Shown: positions 1 through 8,999, numbered from the stretch's first letter. The stretch: DNA of 51,767 bases from Acidobacteriota bacterium (GCA_016213775.1 JACQZR010000092.1:1-51767), one strand, 5' to 3'. The notes: generated from the letters alone by a model not told the origin. Program-made: numbers and translations.

Positions 1-447
1 ATCCAATGTGGATACCGCCTGCCTCCTTCGGATTTCCACGTTGTCCGGGCGTTTTTCTTTCTCACGGAGCGCACGGAGGTCACGGAGACAGATCCGGTTG
101 GTTTGGCTCCGTGATCTCCGTGTCCTCCGTGAGAGATATTCTTGCTGTTGCCTTTAGAGGCTCTCAAATGCCGAGCCCGTCCTCGAACATCTCGCAATCC
201 GGCGGGGGCGCAGACTTCGACGGTTCGCTGAGTTCCGGCCAAGGGTGCGTCTCTTCCATAAGGACACCGAGTGCCCATTCTCCAGCGGGATTCGATGCGA
301 TCTGCATTTGCTTCTTCTCCTTTGATTTGTTGATCATGCCAGGGCGATTGCTCCCGCCCTACTCCACACTGTCTGGATTTTCAAAAATGTCACGATCCAA
401 AATGCGTACTTTTTTCGCGTATAGGACGCAGAGAGGAGGGGCACGCC
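1..447. other. Left-edge intergenic region, no confident gene
   Basis: I see no convincing gene here. A long open frame crosses the region on the plus strand, but its composition is not protein-like and it runs into the real TPR-CHAT gene in another frame. The region holds an inverted repeat at 61-133 (listed separately) and a strong ribosome binding site (GGAGGGG, about 434-440) just before the next start codon. An AT-richer stretch around 395-425 could hold a promoter, but no clean -35/-10 pair is visible. Confidence 0.6.
61..133. repeat. Inverted CACGGAG-type repeat
   Basis: The left arm (61-87) and right arm (107-133) are 27 bases each and complementary except for about three positions, with a 19-base loop. 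Each arm is itself a short-period repeat of CACGGAG-like units. Similar short repeats lie between genes in many environmental genomes. The hairpin could act as a terminator or RNA-stabilising element, but there is no T-tract. Confidence 0.7.
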
Positions 448-3400
448 ATGAACCGATTCGGACTTCTGGTGTGTATCACCACGCAGATCGCCGCTCAGAC
501 GGAGCTCCACCCCGGCAAGCCACTCGAGCGCCAGATCGCCCCAGGCCAGACCCACGAGTTTCGCTTCGCCTTAAAGGCGAACGAATACGCAAGAGTCATC
601 GTTGAGCAGCATACCGTCGATGTACACATCTCGATTACCGGCCCAGGCGAGAATCAACTCCTCGAAATGAACAATTTTCTGACCGGCAACGAGGAAACGG
701 CTGAGGTCATCGGCGAGGCGAGCGGCGAACACCGCATTCGTATCACGGCACGTCCACTCACTGCATCCACCGGGCGCTACTCGGTGGTGGTTCGCGATAT
801 CCGGACTGCCGGCGATCTGGAGAGGACGCGAATCGCTGGATGTCGCGCGTTCGCTCAGGCGATTACGCTCTGGCAACAGGGCACGCGTGAGGCGCGTCTG
901 GAGGCGCTCGCCAAGTTCGAGCTTGCTCTGGGGAAATGGCGTACAGCCGGAGACTTGGCCTATGAGTCCTCAACACTGTTCGATATGGCCTTGCTTTATG
1001 TCGCTCTGGCGGACCAGAAGAAAGCGCTCGAACATGCGACTGAGGGATTGAAGGTGGCGCAGGCATCGGGGAATCGCAGGTTCGAAGCCTGGGCGCTCCA
1101 CGCTCTCGCCAAAGTGCACTATAACTTCGGGGACAAGCGGAAGGCAGTCGAATATGGCGAGCGGGCCTTGCCTCTGATGCGCGAGGCGGGTGACCGCGCC
1201 GGTGAGGCCGACAGCCTGACAGCGGTGGGAGTCGCCTATCTCCGCATGGGGATCAGCCGCCGGGCACTGGAGTACCTCGAACGCGCCAGCGCCATTATCC
1301 GGGAGCTTCAGGACGCTCAGAGATCCGCGACCGTGTCCGACATGACCGGGTTGTCATATAGTGACCTGGGTGAGTATTCGCGGGCGCTGGAAAACCTCCA
1401 ACAGGGAGTGGCGCTGCAGCGCGAGCTGTCCAATCAGGCGGGCGAGGCGACGGCTTTGAACAACATCGGGATCGTGCGCTCCAAGCTGGGCGAATATCAA
1501 AAAGCGCTTGATTCCTTCCGGGCGGCCTTAGAGATCCAGCGAAAGCTGGACCGGCGTTGGGATTCCGCCATCAACCTGCACAACATTGCCTGGCTTCATG
1601 CAAATCTCGGTGAGCTCCGGCGCGCACTCGAAGCGTATCAGGAGGCGCTTGAGATCTTGCGTACCGCGGAGGACCGGGCCGCGATGGCAAACACGATGAA
1701 CGACCTTGCTGAAGTTCACGCCCGTCTCGGCGACCACCGGCGAAGCTTGGATCTCCATCTGCAAGCGCTGCCCATTCGACGCAGCACCGGGGACTCCGCC
1801 GGAGAAGCGGTCACGCTCCACAACCTGGCGAAAGCCTATGCAAAACTCGGAGACCGCGAGAAGGCACGTGAGCATTTGGAACGGTCCCTCACTATCCTTC
1901 GAGAATGCGGCAACCGCCTCAAAACAGCTAAGGCACTGAACACCCTGGGCAACTTCCACCGGGAGTCCGGGGATTTCGTGAGGTCTCTGGAGGCGCTGAA
2001 CGAAGCGCTCGAGATCAGCCGGTCCACACGCGACCGGAAGGGAGAGGCCGATGCCTTAGCCGTCCTCGCCCGGCTGGATCGCGATCAGGGCAACTTCGCT
2101 GGAGTGCACAAGCGGGCAAACGAGGCCCTTGCTCTTCTGGAATCGTTGCGGCTTTCGGTGGCAAGCCCGGCGCTCCGGGCCTCGTTCTTTGCGTTGGCGC
2201 GAGAAATCCAGGAGCTGAATATCGAAGCGCTGATGCGCCTCCATCGGGAGCGGCCCGGCGAAGGATTCGATGCGGCGGCATTGGTTGCCAGTGAGAGAGG
2301 GCGGGCGCGGTCGCTGCTTGAACTGCTTACCGAATCCGGCGCCGAAATCCGCCGTGGTGTGGATCCCGTCCTGCTCGATCGCGAGCGGAGTCTGCAGCAG
2401 ATCATTTCCGGAAAGGCGGCACAACAGACCGGCAGGTTGGGCGGAAAGCACACAAAGGAAGGAGCGGCGGCGGCTCAGAAGGAACTCGATTCCCTGGCCG
2501 CGGAGCTCGAGCAGGTGCAGGGCAAGATCCGCGAAACCAGCCCCCAATACGCCGCCTTGATCCAACCGGCGCCGCTGAATTTGCGCGAAATCCAGACGAA
2601 GGTTCTTGACGCGGATACCATCTTGCTCGAATACGCGCTTGGCCCGGAGAAGAGCTACCTTTGGGCGGTGACGCCCTCGTCGGTGGAGAGTTTCGAGCTG
2701 CCTGGGCGTTCGGAAATTGAATCCGCGGCTCGACGTGTCTATGAGCTGGTAACGGCTCGCAATGCGAAGACACCGCACGAAACCGCGGCGGCTCGCACGA
2801 CCCGTCTGCGCCAGGCTGCCGGAGCGTATCCGGCGGCGGCACAGGCGGCGAGCAGGATCCTGTTAGGGCCCGTGGCCTCGCGGATTCAGAACAAGAGACT
2901 TCTCATCGTGGGAGAAGGCGTACTTCAGTATCTCCCCTTCGCTGCACTCCCGGAGCCGGCGACGCAAGTTCCCTTGATCGTCGAGCATGAGATCACCACC
3001 GCGCCGTCCGCTTCTGTGATGGCGGTTCTGCGACAGGAGGCGGCTGGCCGAAAGCCTCCCAAAGGAACACTCGCAGTGGTGGCGGACCCGGTCTTTAGTG
3101 CCGATGACGCACGCATCGCCGTGCGGCGCAAACCAGGCCTCACTGTGGCAGCCAAGGGCATCGCCGCCGGTCCCGTGACCCGATCGGCAGTGGCTGAAGC
3201 GGGCGTGCAGGAGTTTGCGAGGCTACGATTCAGCCGCAGCGAAGCGGAGGAGATTGCGCGGCTCGCGCCCGCCGGAACGACCCTTAAAGCGCTGGATTTC
3301 GAGGCCAGCCGCGCCGCCGTATTGAGTCCGGACTTCGGCAGCCATCGCATCATTCACTTTGCGACCCACGGCTTGCTGAACAATCAACGTCCGGAACTCT

Positions 3401-3792
3401 CCGGTGTGGTTCTCTCGCTGGTTGACCGTGCCGGTAATCCGCAAAACGGGTTCCTGAGGCTTCACGATATCTACAATCTCCGGTTGAGTTCGGACCTGGT
3501 TGTGCTCAGCGCATGCCAAACCGGACTTGGCGGGGAAATCAAGGGAGAGGGACTCATAGGCCTGACGCGCGGATTTCTGTACGCGGGCGCCCCACGCGTG
3601 GTTGCCAGCATGTGGGAAGTGGATGACCGTACCACGGCGGAACTAATGAAGGAATTCTATCGTGGCATGCTCGTTCATGGCGAAAGGCCGGCCGCGGCAT
3701 TGCGGGCGGCTCAGGTAGCCATGTGGAAGACCAAAGGATGGGAGGCTCCTTATTATTGGGCTGCGTTTGCTCTCCTGGGGGAGTGGCGGTGA
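448..3792 (+). CDS. TPR-CHAT protein (caspase-like CHAT protease)
   Basis: A 1114-residue protein. It starts with a weak signal peptide (about residues 1-16). Residues 20-115 look like a beta-sandwich resembling bacterial pre-peptidase C-terminal domains. A long array of tetratricopeptide repeats follows (about 125-560), then a linker and a C-terminal CHAT domain (about 780-1112). The CHAT catalytic pair is visible: His in HFATHG near residue 970 and Cys in SACQTG near residue 1020. CHAT domains are caspase-clan cysteine peptidases, and TPRs usually carry the partner-binding surface. The start has a good GGAGGGG site about seven bases upstream. The substrate is unknown, and no gasdermin or CRISPR partner lies nearby. 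Proteins of this layout are common in acidobacteria, so a housekeeping or signalling role is as likely as defence. Confidence 0.9.
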   Translation: MNRFGLLVCITTQIAAQTELHPGKPLERQIAPGQTHEFRFALKANEYARVIVEQHTVDVHISITGPGENQLLEMNNFLTGNEETAEVIGEASGEHRIRITARPLTASTGRYSVVVRDIRTAGDLERTRIAGCRAFAQAITLWQQGTREARLEALAKFELALGKWRTAGDLAYESSTLFDMALLYVALADQKKALEHATEGLKVAQASGNRRFEAWALHALAKVHYNFGDKRKAVEYGERALPLMREAGDRAGEADSLTAVGVAYLRMGISRRALEYLERASAIIRELQDAQRSATVSDMTGLSYSDLGEYSRALENLQQGVALQRELSNQAGEATALNNIGIVRSKLGEYQKALDSFRAALEIQRKLDRRWDSAINLHNIAWLHANLGELRRALEAYQEALEILRTAEDRAAMANTMNDLAEVHARLGDHRRSLDLHLQALPIRRSTGDSAGEAVTLHNLAKAYAKLGDREKAREHLERSLTILRECGNRLKTAKALNTLGNFHRESGDFVRSLEALNEALEISRSTRDRKGEADALAVLARLDRDQGNFAGVHKRANEALALLESLRLSVASPALRASFFALAREIQELNIEALMRLHRERPGEGFDAAALVASERGRARSLLELLTESGAEIRRGVDPVLLDRERSLQQIISGKAAQQTGRLGGKHTKEGAAAAQKELDSLAAELEQVQGKIRETSPQYAALIQPAPLNLREIQTKVLDADTILLEYALGPEKSYLWAVTPSSVESFELPGRSEIESAARRVYELVTARNAKTPHETAAARTTRLRQAAGAYPAAAQAASRILLGPVASRIQNKRLLIVGEGVLQYLPFAALPEPATQVPLIVEHEITTAPSASVMAVLRQEAAGRKPPKGTLAVVADPVFSADDARIAVRRKPGLTVAAKGIAAGPVTRSAVAEAGVQEFARLRFSRSEAEEIARLAPAGTTLKALDFEASRAAVLSPDFGSHRIIHFATHGLLNNQRPELSGVVLSLVDRAGNPQNGFLRLHDIYNLRLSSDLVVLSACQTGLGGEIKGEGLIGLTRGFLYAGAPRVVASMWEVDDRTTAELMKEFYRGMLVHGERPAAALRAAQVAMWKTKGWEAPYYWAAFALLGEWR

Positions 3793-3811
3793 CTCACCGG
3801 TTTCCCGGGAC

Positions 3812-5269
3812 TCATCCGTTCAGAAACGACTCGCGTGCAAGGCCATGGCGCTCCAGTTTCGAAGCGAGGGTTGTCGGCTTGATACCAAGAATGGCGGCAG
3901 CGCCGTTGGCCCCATAAATCTTGCCGCGGGCCTGTTTGAGTGCGGCCACGAGGAGCTCTTTTTCCTGTTGTTTCCATTCGCTGAGAGCGGCGGGCGGCGC
4001 AGTGTGGAATGTAGGGATGGGCGCGGCTGCTGCTTTCGGGGCGGCACCCAGGTGGAGCGAAAACGGCCCCTGGGCGGCGAGAATCGTCGCGCGCTCGATC
4101 ACGTTCTGTAGTTCGCGGACGTTGCCCGGCCAGGGATAACGTTCGAGCTCGCCGCTGTGCGATTTGAGCAGCGCCGGCGTGGGGATGTTGAGCTTTCGAG
4201 CGGCCATGGCAAGGAAGTGGGTGGCCAGCGGGACGATGTCCTCACGGCGCTCGCGCAAGGGCGGGATGGTAATCGGGAAGACGCCGAGGCGGTAATACAG
4301 GTCGAGGCGGAAGCGGCCACTGCCCGACTCCTGTTCGAGGTCGCGGTTGGTGGCCGAGATCAGACGCACGTCCACCGTGCGTGTGCGGTCCTCGCCGACC
4401 CGCTCGAAGGTACCTTCCTGAATCACGCGCAGGAGCTTGCCTTGCAGCTCAAGCGGGATTTCGCCCACTTCATCCAGAAACAGCGTGCCCCCGTTGGCCA
4501 GTTCAAAACGCCCCGTGCGGTCCTTGATCGCTCCTGTGAATGACCCGCGCACGTGGCCGAAGAACTCGCTTTCAAACAACTCCTTCGGAATCGCAGCGCA
4601 GTTGACGCGGACCAGCGGACGGGCGCGCCGCGGGCTCATCTCATGGATGGCGCGGGCCACCAGTTCCTTTCCGGTGCCCGACTCTCCTGTGATCAGGACA
4701 TTGGCGTTGGTTGGGGCCACCATGCCGATCTGTTTGCGAATGCGGGCCAGCCCGGCGCTGGGTCCGATCAGATCGCCAGTGCCGGCGGTGACGCCAAGTT
4801 CGTCGCGCAGGTACTCGTTCTCGCGTTCCAGAGTCTTCTGGCGGTCGATGCAGGTTACCGTACCGACCGATCCCGCTACCTTCGCATCAAGGCGGTAAGG
4901 AACCGCCGAGACCCGGACCCACGTCGAGATCCCGTCCTTGCGCAGCATCTCGATTTCATAGTTCTCGGCCGAGCCGGTGAGCCGCTCGCGGATGCGGCGC
5001 TTCATTTTTCTCCAGTTCTTCTCGTGCGAGAGGACTTCATAACCGATGCGGCCAATGAGCTCGGCGGCGGAGTAACCACTGATTTCCCGCATTCGGGCGT
5101 TCACGTACAGGATGCGGTCGTCGCCATCGGTAATAATGACGCCTTCGGCGAGGCTGTCGAGAATGGACCGGTAGAAATCCTCGCGCTGGGAGTAGAGCGA
5201 GGCGAGGCTCGCGGGGCGGTGGGTGTCGGCTCCGGCAATCGAAGGCTTGCGAGGCACAGCTCCCATCAT
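3812..5269 (-). CDS. PAS-domain sigma-54 activator (Fis family)
   Basis: A 485-residue bacterial enhancer-binding protein. A PAS sensor domain spans about residues 30-150, a sigma-54 AAA+ domain about 165-395, and a Fis-type helix-turn-helix lies at the C terminus (about 440-480). Visible motifs are Walker A GESGTGKE, the sigma-54 contact loop as GSFTGA (usual GAFTGA, with A to S), Walker B LFLDEVGEI, and the WPGNVREL signature. There is no receiver domain, so the PAS domain is the likely signal input. It is divergent from the pirin gene. The intergenic region holds two palindromic boxes and a sigma-54 promoter facing pirin, which makes that operon the probable target. Two adjacent ATG codons begin the frame. 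Confidence 0.93.
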   Translation of the reverse strand: MMGAVPRKPSIAGADTHRPASLASLYSQREDFYRSILDSLAEGVIITDGDDRILYVNARMREISGYSAAELIGRIGYEVLSHEKNWRKMKRRIRERLTGSAENYEIEMLRKDGISTWVRVSAVPYRLDAKVAGSVGTVTCIDRQKTLERENEYLRDELGVTAGTGDLIGPSAGLARIRKQIGMVAPTNANVLITGESGTGKELVARAIHEMSPRRARPLVRVNCAAIPKELFESEFFGHVRGSFTGAIKDRTGRFELANGGTLFLDEVGEIPLELQGKLLRVIQEGTFERVGEDRTRTVDVRLISATNRDLEQESGSGRFRLDLYYRLGVFPITIPPLRERREDIVPLATHFLAMAARKLNIPTPALLKSHSGELERYPWPGNVRELQNVIERATILAAQGPFSLHLGAAPKAAAAPIPTFHTAPPAALSEWKQQEKELLVAALKQARGKIYGANGAAAILGIKPTTLASKLERHGLARESFLNG

Positions 5270-5282
5270 AACAACGAAGAAT

Positions 5283-5325
5283 CGTGGTTTTCCACGGATT
5301 CGTTGTTTTCCACGAAACGCCGTGG
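5283..5325. promoter_or_regulatory. Putative activator binding sites (UAS)
   Basis: Two copies of the palindrome CGTKG-TTTT-CCACG lie at 5283-5296 and 5301-5314, 18 bases centre to centre. A half-site CGTGG follows at 5321-5325. They sit just upstream of the sigma-54 activator's own start and about 65-100 bases upstream of the -24 element facing pirin. That is the usual placement for an enhancer-binding protein. Assignment to this regulator is inferred from position. Confidence 0.6.
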
Positions 5326-5379
5326 TACCCGCAGCCGGGCGAGACTCGCGTTCTCAAGCACTTACAGTCCAAATGACTT

Positions 5380-5395
5380 TGGCACCCACCGTGCA
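5380..5395 (+). promoter_or_regulatory. Sigma-54 (-24/-12) promoter for pirin
   Basis: The sequence TGGCACCCACCGTGCA has GG at 5381-5382 and GC at 5393-5394, which is the exact spacing of the RpoN -24/-12 consensus. The TGGCAC half is perfect. Transcription would start near 5406, just before the GGAGGA ribosome site of the pirin gene at 5408-5413. Confidence 0.7.
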
Positions 5396-5421
5396 TTTCT
5401 TCCTTGCGGAGGATACAGATT

Positions 5422-6117
5422 ATGATCACCATTCGCAAATCAGAAGATCGTGGACATGCCGATTACGGCTGGCTGGATACCCGCCACACCTTTTCCTTCG
5501 CCGATTACTACGACCCCGGGCACACGCGTTTCCGCTCGCTGCGTGTGATCAATGAGGATCGCGTGAGCGGCGGCCAGGGCTTCGGACCTCACCCGCACCG
5601 CGACATGGAGATCCTCTCCTATGTCGTCTCCGGCATTCTGGAGCACAAGGACAGCATGGGCAACCGGGCGTTCATGAAGGCTGGGGAGGTCCAACGGATC
5701 AGCGCGGGCTCGGGCATTGAACACAGCGAGTACAACGGGTCCCCGGTGGAGCCGGTGCATTTTCTGCAGATTTGGATCATGCCCGGCAAGAAGGGCGTGA
5801 CGCCGGATTATGCGGAGCGGTCGTTTGGCGCCGTGGAAGCCGGCAAGTTGAACCTGGTGGCGTCCGGCAGCGGCCGCGATGGATCGATCGCGATTCATCA
5901 GGACGCGGAGGTTTCGGTGGCGAAACTGGCGGCCGGGAGCGGCCTGGAGTACCCCTTCAGCCCTGGACGCCATGGCTGGGTGCAGTTGATTGCCGGCGAA
6001 CTGGCGGTGAACGGGCTCGAATTGCACCCCGGTGATGGCGCGGCGATCAGCGGTGAGGAAATGGTACGGCTTGCCGCGCGCCAGGACGCACACTTCCTGT
6101 TTTTCGATTTGAACTGA
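5422..6117 (+). CDS. Pirin family protein
   Basis: A 231-residue bicupin of the pirin/YhaK family. Metal-binding cupin motifs are visible: the HPHRDMEI segment, the EHKDSMGN loop and GSGIEHSEYN. Some pirins are quercetin dioxygenases and others act as redox-sensitive regulators; the sequence does not decide which. I chose the ATG at 5422 because GGAGGA (5408-5413) sits eight bases upstream and the start lies just past the predicted sigma-54 transcription start. The first in-frame codon at 5404 would precede that start. YceI follows in the same direction after a 32-base gap, so the two may share the promoter. Confidence 0.92.
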   Translation: MITIRKSEDRGHADYGWLDTRHTFSFADYYDPGHTRFRSLRVINEDRVSGGQGFGPHPHRDMEILSYVVSGILEHKDSMGNRAFMKAGEVQRISAGSGIEHSEYNGSPVEPVHFLQIWIMPGKKGVTPDYAERSFGAVEAGKLNLVASGSGRDGSIAIHQDAEVSVAKLAAGSGLEYPFSPGRHGWVQLIAGELAVNGLELHPGDGAAISGEEMVRLAARQDAHFLFFDLN

Positions 6118-6149
6118 CTTAGATAACTCACTTAGCAAGGGACACACTT

Positions 6150-6764
6150 ATGACAACGAAGACACTTGTATTTGTAACTCTGGCTCTCGCCGGAGTTGGT
6201 TTGACGGCGGGGGCGCAGCCTGCCGCCTATAACATCGATGCTTCCCATTCCTCGGCGCAATTCAGCGTGCGCCATATGATGATCTCCAACGTGAAGGGCG
6301 AGTTCACAAAGGTGACCGGGACAGTGATATATGACCCGAAAAACCCCGCGGCATCGAAGATCAATGCCGTGATCGACGTGAACTCGATCAATTCGCGCGA
6401 GTCCAAGCGCGACGCCCACCTCAAGAGCCCCGACTTCTTCCACTCGGCGAAGTACCCGTCGATCACATTCCAGAGTAAGCAGGTGTGGAAGTCCGGCGGG
6501 AAGCTCCAGGCCAAAGGCGACTTGACCATGCATGGCGTGACGAGGGAGGTATTGCTCGATGTCACAGGCCCGACCGCGGAAGTGAAGGACCCCTGGGGCA
6601 ACCAGCGCTTCGGAGCCAGCGCGACCGTGAAAATCAACCGCAAGGATTGGGGCCTCGCCTGGAACCAAGCGCTCGAAACCGGCGGCGTCATGGTGGGCGA
6701 CGACGTCACCATCACCATCGACATCGAAGCCACCAAGGCTGCATCGGCCTCAGGTGGTCAGTAA
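6150..6764 (+). CDS. YceI family periplasmic lipid-binding protein
   Basis: A 204-residue secreted protein. A signal peptide occupies about residues 1-22 (hydrophobic run, ending near AGAQ). The rest is a YceI lipocalin-like beta-barrel, with the typical opening YNIDASHSSAQFSVRHM and later HGVTREV and GFGASATVKINRKDWG-like motifs. YceI proteins bind isoprenoid or other amphiphilic molecules in the periplasm. It lies 32 bases downstream of pirin in the same direction and is probably co-transcribed. The exact ligand is unknown. Confidence 0.92.
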   Translation: MTTKTLVFVTLALAGVGLTAGAQPAAYNIDASHSSAQFSVRHMMISNVKGEFTKVTGTVIYDPKNPAASKINAVIDVNSINSRESKRDAHLKSPDFFHSAKYPSITFQSKQVWKSGGKLQAKGDLTMHGVTREVLLDVTGPTAEVKDPWGNQRFGASATVKINRKDWGLAWNQALETGGVMVGDDVTITIDIEATKAASASGGQ

Positions 6765-6784
6765 GAGCCGGCACGAGGCCTGCG

Positions 6785-7924
6785 TCACTCCATGCGGTCG
6801 ACGCACAGGTCCTTTCTCGCAAACACGCCCGGCGAGAGCTCGACGCCGAGTCCGGGGCCCGGCGGCAACGGGATCTCGCCATTCACCGCCCCCAACGTAT
6901 CGGGTACGATCCCGATGTACTCTTCCAGATAGTGCTTACGCACCGATTCGAGAATGTAGAGGTTGGGGATGTTGGCCGCAAGGTGGGCCAAGGCGTAGTG
7001 GAGAATGGGGCCGCCACAGTTGTGCGGGCAGACCGGCAGATAGTACATCTCGGCGGCGGTAGCGATCTTCTTGGCCTCCGAGATGCCCCCGGTCCAGCAA
7101 ATGTCGGGCATGATAAACCGCGCGGCCCGGTTCTCCAGCAGTTCACGGAATTGCCACCGCGTCATCAGCCGCTCGCTCAGACACAGCGGCAGGCGCGTGG
7201 ATTGCCCGAGTTCGCGATAGGCGGCAAGGTTGTCCTGCGGCAGCATCTCCTCCAGCCACAGCGGCTGCAGCGGCTCCAGCGCGCGGGCGATCTGCTGCGC
7301 ACAAGTGAGGTTCCAATAGCCGTGGAACTCCATCGCGACTTCCATCGAATCCCCAAACTCAGCCTTGATCAGTCGCAGCGGCTCGCTCCCCTGCCTCATC
7401 TGATCGGCGGTGATGTACTGGCCGCGCGTGACCTTGGCGATCGGATCGAAGGGCCAGATCTTCATCGCGCGAATTCCGGACTCATACAGCGACCGCGCCA
7501 GCTCCACTGGATGCGTGAGAAAGCTGTAGTTGTCGTAACAGGTGTTGTAAGTGCGGATGGATTGTCGCGAGGCCCCACCGAGAAGCTGGTAGATCGGCTT
7601 GTTAGCCGCCTTGCCGGCAAGGTCCCACAGTGCAATGTCAATGGCACTGATGGCGCGCAGCTCGGCTCCGGCCCAGCCGCTGTAGGCGATCGCTTCGAAC
7701 ATATCGGCCCAGAGCCGGTCAATCTGTGAAGCGTCGCGGCCGAGCAGGACCGGCGCCAGTCGCTGCAGCACGACAGCCTTCTCGGTGACCGGATCGGGAT
7801 AGGTTTCGCCCAGGCCGGTGAGTCCCTCGTCGGTATGGATGCGAACCCAGAGCCATTGGATCGGGCCCGCGTGTACAGTAACCCCACGCGCGAGGTGAAT
7901 CGTTTCGATGGCGATGATCTTCAT
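6785..7924 (-). CDS. Mandelate racemase/muconate lactonizing-type enzyme (sugar acid dehydratase-like)
   Basis: A 379-residue enolase-superfamily protein of full length. The N-terminal capping domain covers about residues 1-120 and the TIM-barrel follows. Likely metal ligands are E199 (AMEFHG), E225 or E226 (WLEEML) and E251 (LSERL). K155 (MKIWPFD) and H301 (CPHNCGGP) are candidate catalytic bases. The E/E/E ligand set and the late His resemble the galactonate/mannonate dehydratase branch of the superfamily, so dehydration of a sugar acid is the best guess. The substrate cannot be read from the sequence. The gene converges on YceI with a 20-base gap and stands alone on its strand. Confidence 0.85.
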   Translation of the reverse strand: MKIIAIETIHLARGVTVHAGPIQWLWVRIHTDEGLTGLGETYPDPVTEKAVVLQRLAPVLLGRDASQIDRLWADMFEAIAYSGWAGAELRAISAIDIALWDLAGKAANKPIYQLLGGASRQSIRTYNTCYDNYSFLTHPVELARSLYESGIRAMKIWPFDPIAKVTRGQYITADQMRQGSEPLRLIKAEFGDSMEVAMEFHGYWNLTCAQQIARALEPLQPLWLEEMLPQDNLAAYRELGQSTRLPLCLSERLMTRWQFRELLENRAARFIMPDICWTGGISEAKKIATAAEMYYLPVCPHNCGGPILHYALAHLAANIPNLYILESVRKHYLEEYIGIVPDTLGAVNGEIPLPPGPGLGVELSPGVFARKDLCVDRME

Positions 7925-8062
7925 GGCGGCTAACTGGATGTTAGCGCATCAGCGGGCCTCAGTGGCTGCGTATGTTCCCCTCGTAGGGGTTCGCGCGATG
8001 GGACGGATTCTTTCCGGCGGTGGCGGGAATGCCGCAACTAATGATTGATCGGGTCGCATGGT

Positions 8063-8091
8063 TTGTTAGTTTTTTGATATTCATAGATACT
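8063..8091 (+). promoter_or_regulatory. Weak candidate promoter
   Basis: TTGTTA (8063-8068) and GATACT (8086-8091) are separated by 17 bases in an unusually AT-rich patch between the dehydratase gene and the unknown gene at 8168. Both boxes match the sigma-70 consensus only partly. Confidence 0.3.
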
Positions 8092-8167
8092 TAGGCACAC
8101 GTTCAAGGGCGGCAGCATGATCGGCAATTGGTGATGATAAACTACCTGAGGAGGCGAGTCGAGGCAC

Positions 8168-8620
8168 ATGAGATGTTACATGTTTCTAGCTGGCATGATC
8201 ATGACGTTATCCGGTTTTCAGGACCCGGCTCAACGTATTCGTGCGGCGATGGATAAGTTGGCGGTGCCAACCTCACCAGCGTTTACGTGTGGAGCATACA
8301 ACCATCTGGACGGGACGGCGAGTAGAACACTGATCGAGTACGGAACAAAGGCACTGCCCAGCGTTGAGTCGGCGATTAAGGACGTTGAGGACGACCCAAA
8401 GAGGTCCCGATTTACCGGCAGTGCTCACAATCTCTACACAGTCTACGCCCGGATTCTCGGGGCCGGAGCCGCCCCGAGGCTAATTTACTCGCCAATGAGG
8501 GATCGCATGAATCTTTCCGGTCAGATTGCTATCGCCTTGGGTCTAACCTCATATGTGCAAGGCAATCTGGCAGCAGGACCGATCCGGAGGTGCGGAGGGG
8601 AGAGGTTGGCAGCAAGCTAA
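8168..8620 (+). CDS. Hypothetical secreted protein, possible N-terminal half of a broken gene
   Basis: A 150-residue frame with a signal-peptide-like start (about residues 1-18) and AGGAGG about 12 bases upstream. I do not recognise the family. It reads as protein to about residue 128, then changes to Arg/Gly-rich sequence before its stop. From about 8553 the +1 frame becomes open and protein-like to 8999. The two frames together probably represent one gene interrupted by a small insertion or deletion near 8550-8620. Two separate overlapping genes are the alternative. Confidence 0.5.
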   Translation: MRCYMFLAGMIMTLSGFQDPAQRIRAAMDKLAVPTSPAFTCGAYNHLDGTASRTLIEYGTKALPSVESAIKDVEDDPKRSRFTGSAHNLYTVYARILGAGAAPRLIYSPMRDRMNLSGQIAIALGLTSYVQGNLAAGPIRRCGGERLAAS

Positions 8621-8999
8621 CCGGGCGCTCACCGTCGGCAACATGAGTGGTCAGGCAAGACAGTCCTTGGAGAAGGCGACAGGCGCCGGAAGTTGGCGTA
8701 GGTTTCACGCCGTCACCTGGGGACGAACCTTGCCAGAACACTATGGAATTGGCTACAAACTGGATGTTATTGAGTCTTCCAGGCGCCCTCAGGAAAGGGT
8801 ACGCACAAGATTGAGGTTTACGGATGGGCTTGGGGCGAAGTGCGACGACGTGAACCTGACTTTCACCCATCGGGTTGACAGGTGGGAATCCGGGCGATTC
8901 ACCGTGGAACATGAGAACATCCTTCGACTGCTGCGTGTAGTAGCGAAGTGCTCTACGCCCACTCCGCTGCCAATCGACAGAGTGTATCCCAGACGGTGA
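8553..8999 (+). CDS. Hypothetical protein, possible C-terminal half of the frameshifted gene at 8168
   Basis: A 148-residue frame in the +1 phase relative to the preceding frame. The part from about 8690 onward has normal protein composition, with alternating charged and hydrophobic residues (for example the RFTDGLGAKCDD and LTFTHRVDRW segments). No family is recognised. The first 40 residues have no good ribosome site and look like out-of-frame translation, which supports a frameshift within one original gene. Confidence 0.4.
   Translation: MCKAIWQQDRSGGAEGRGWQQANRALTVGNMSGQARQSLEKATGAGSWRRFHAVTWGRTLPEHYGIGYKLDVIESSRRPQERVRTRLRFTDGLGAKCDDVNLTFTHRVDRWESGRFTVEHENILRLLRVVAKCSTPTPLPIDRVYPRR

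Noticed and set aside
6485-7729. Plus-strand open frame of 414 codons
   Set aside because: It crosses the YceI end and the antisense of the dehydratase; no domain and no start signal.
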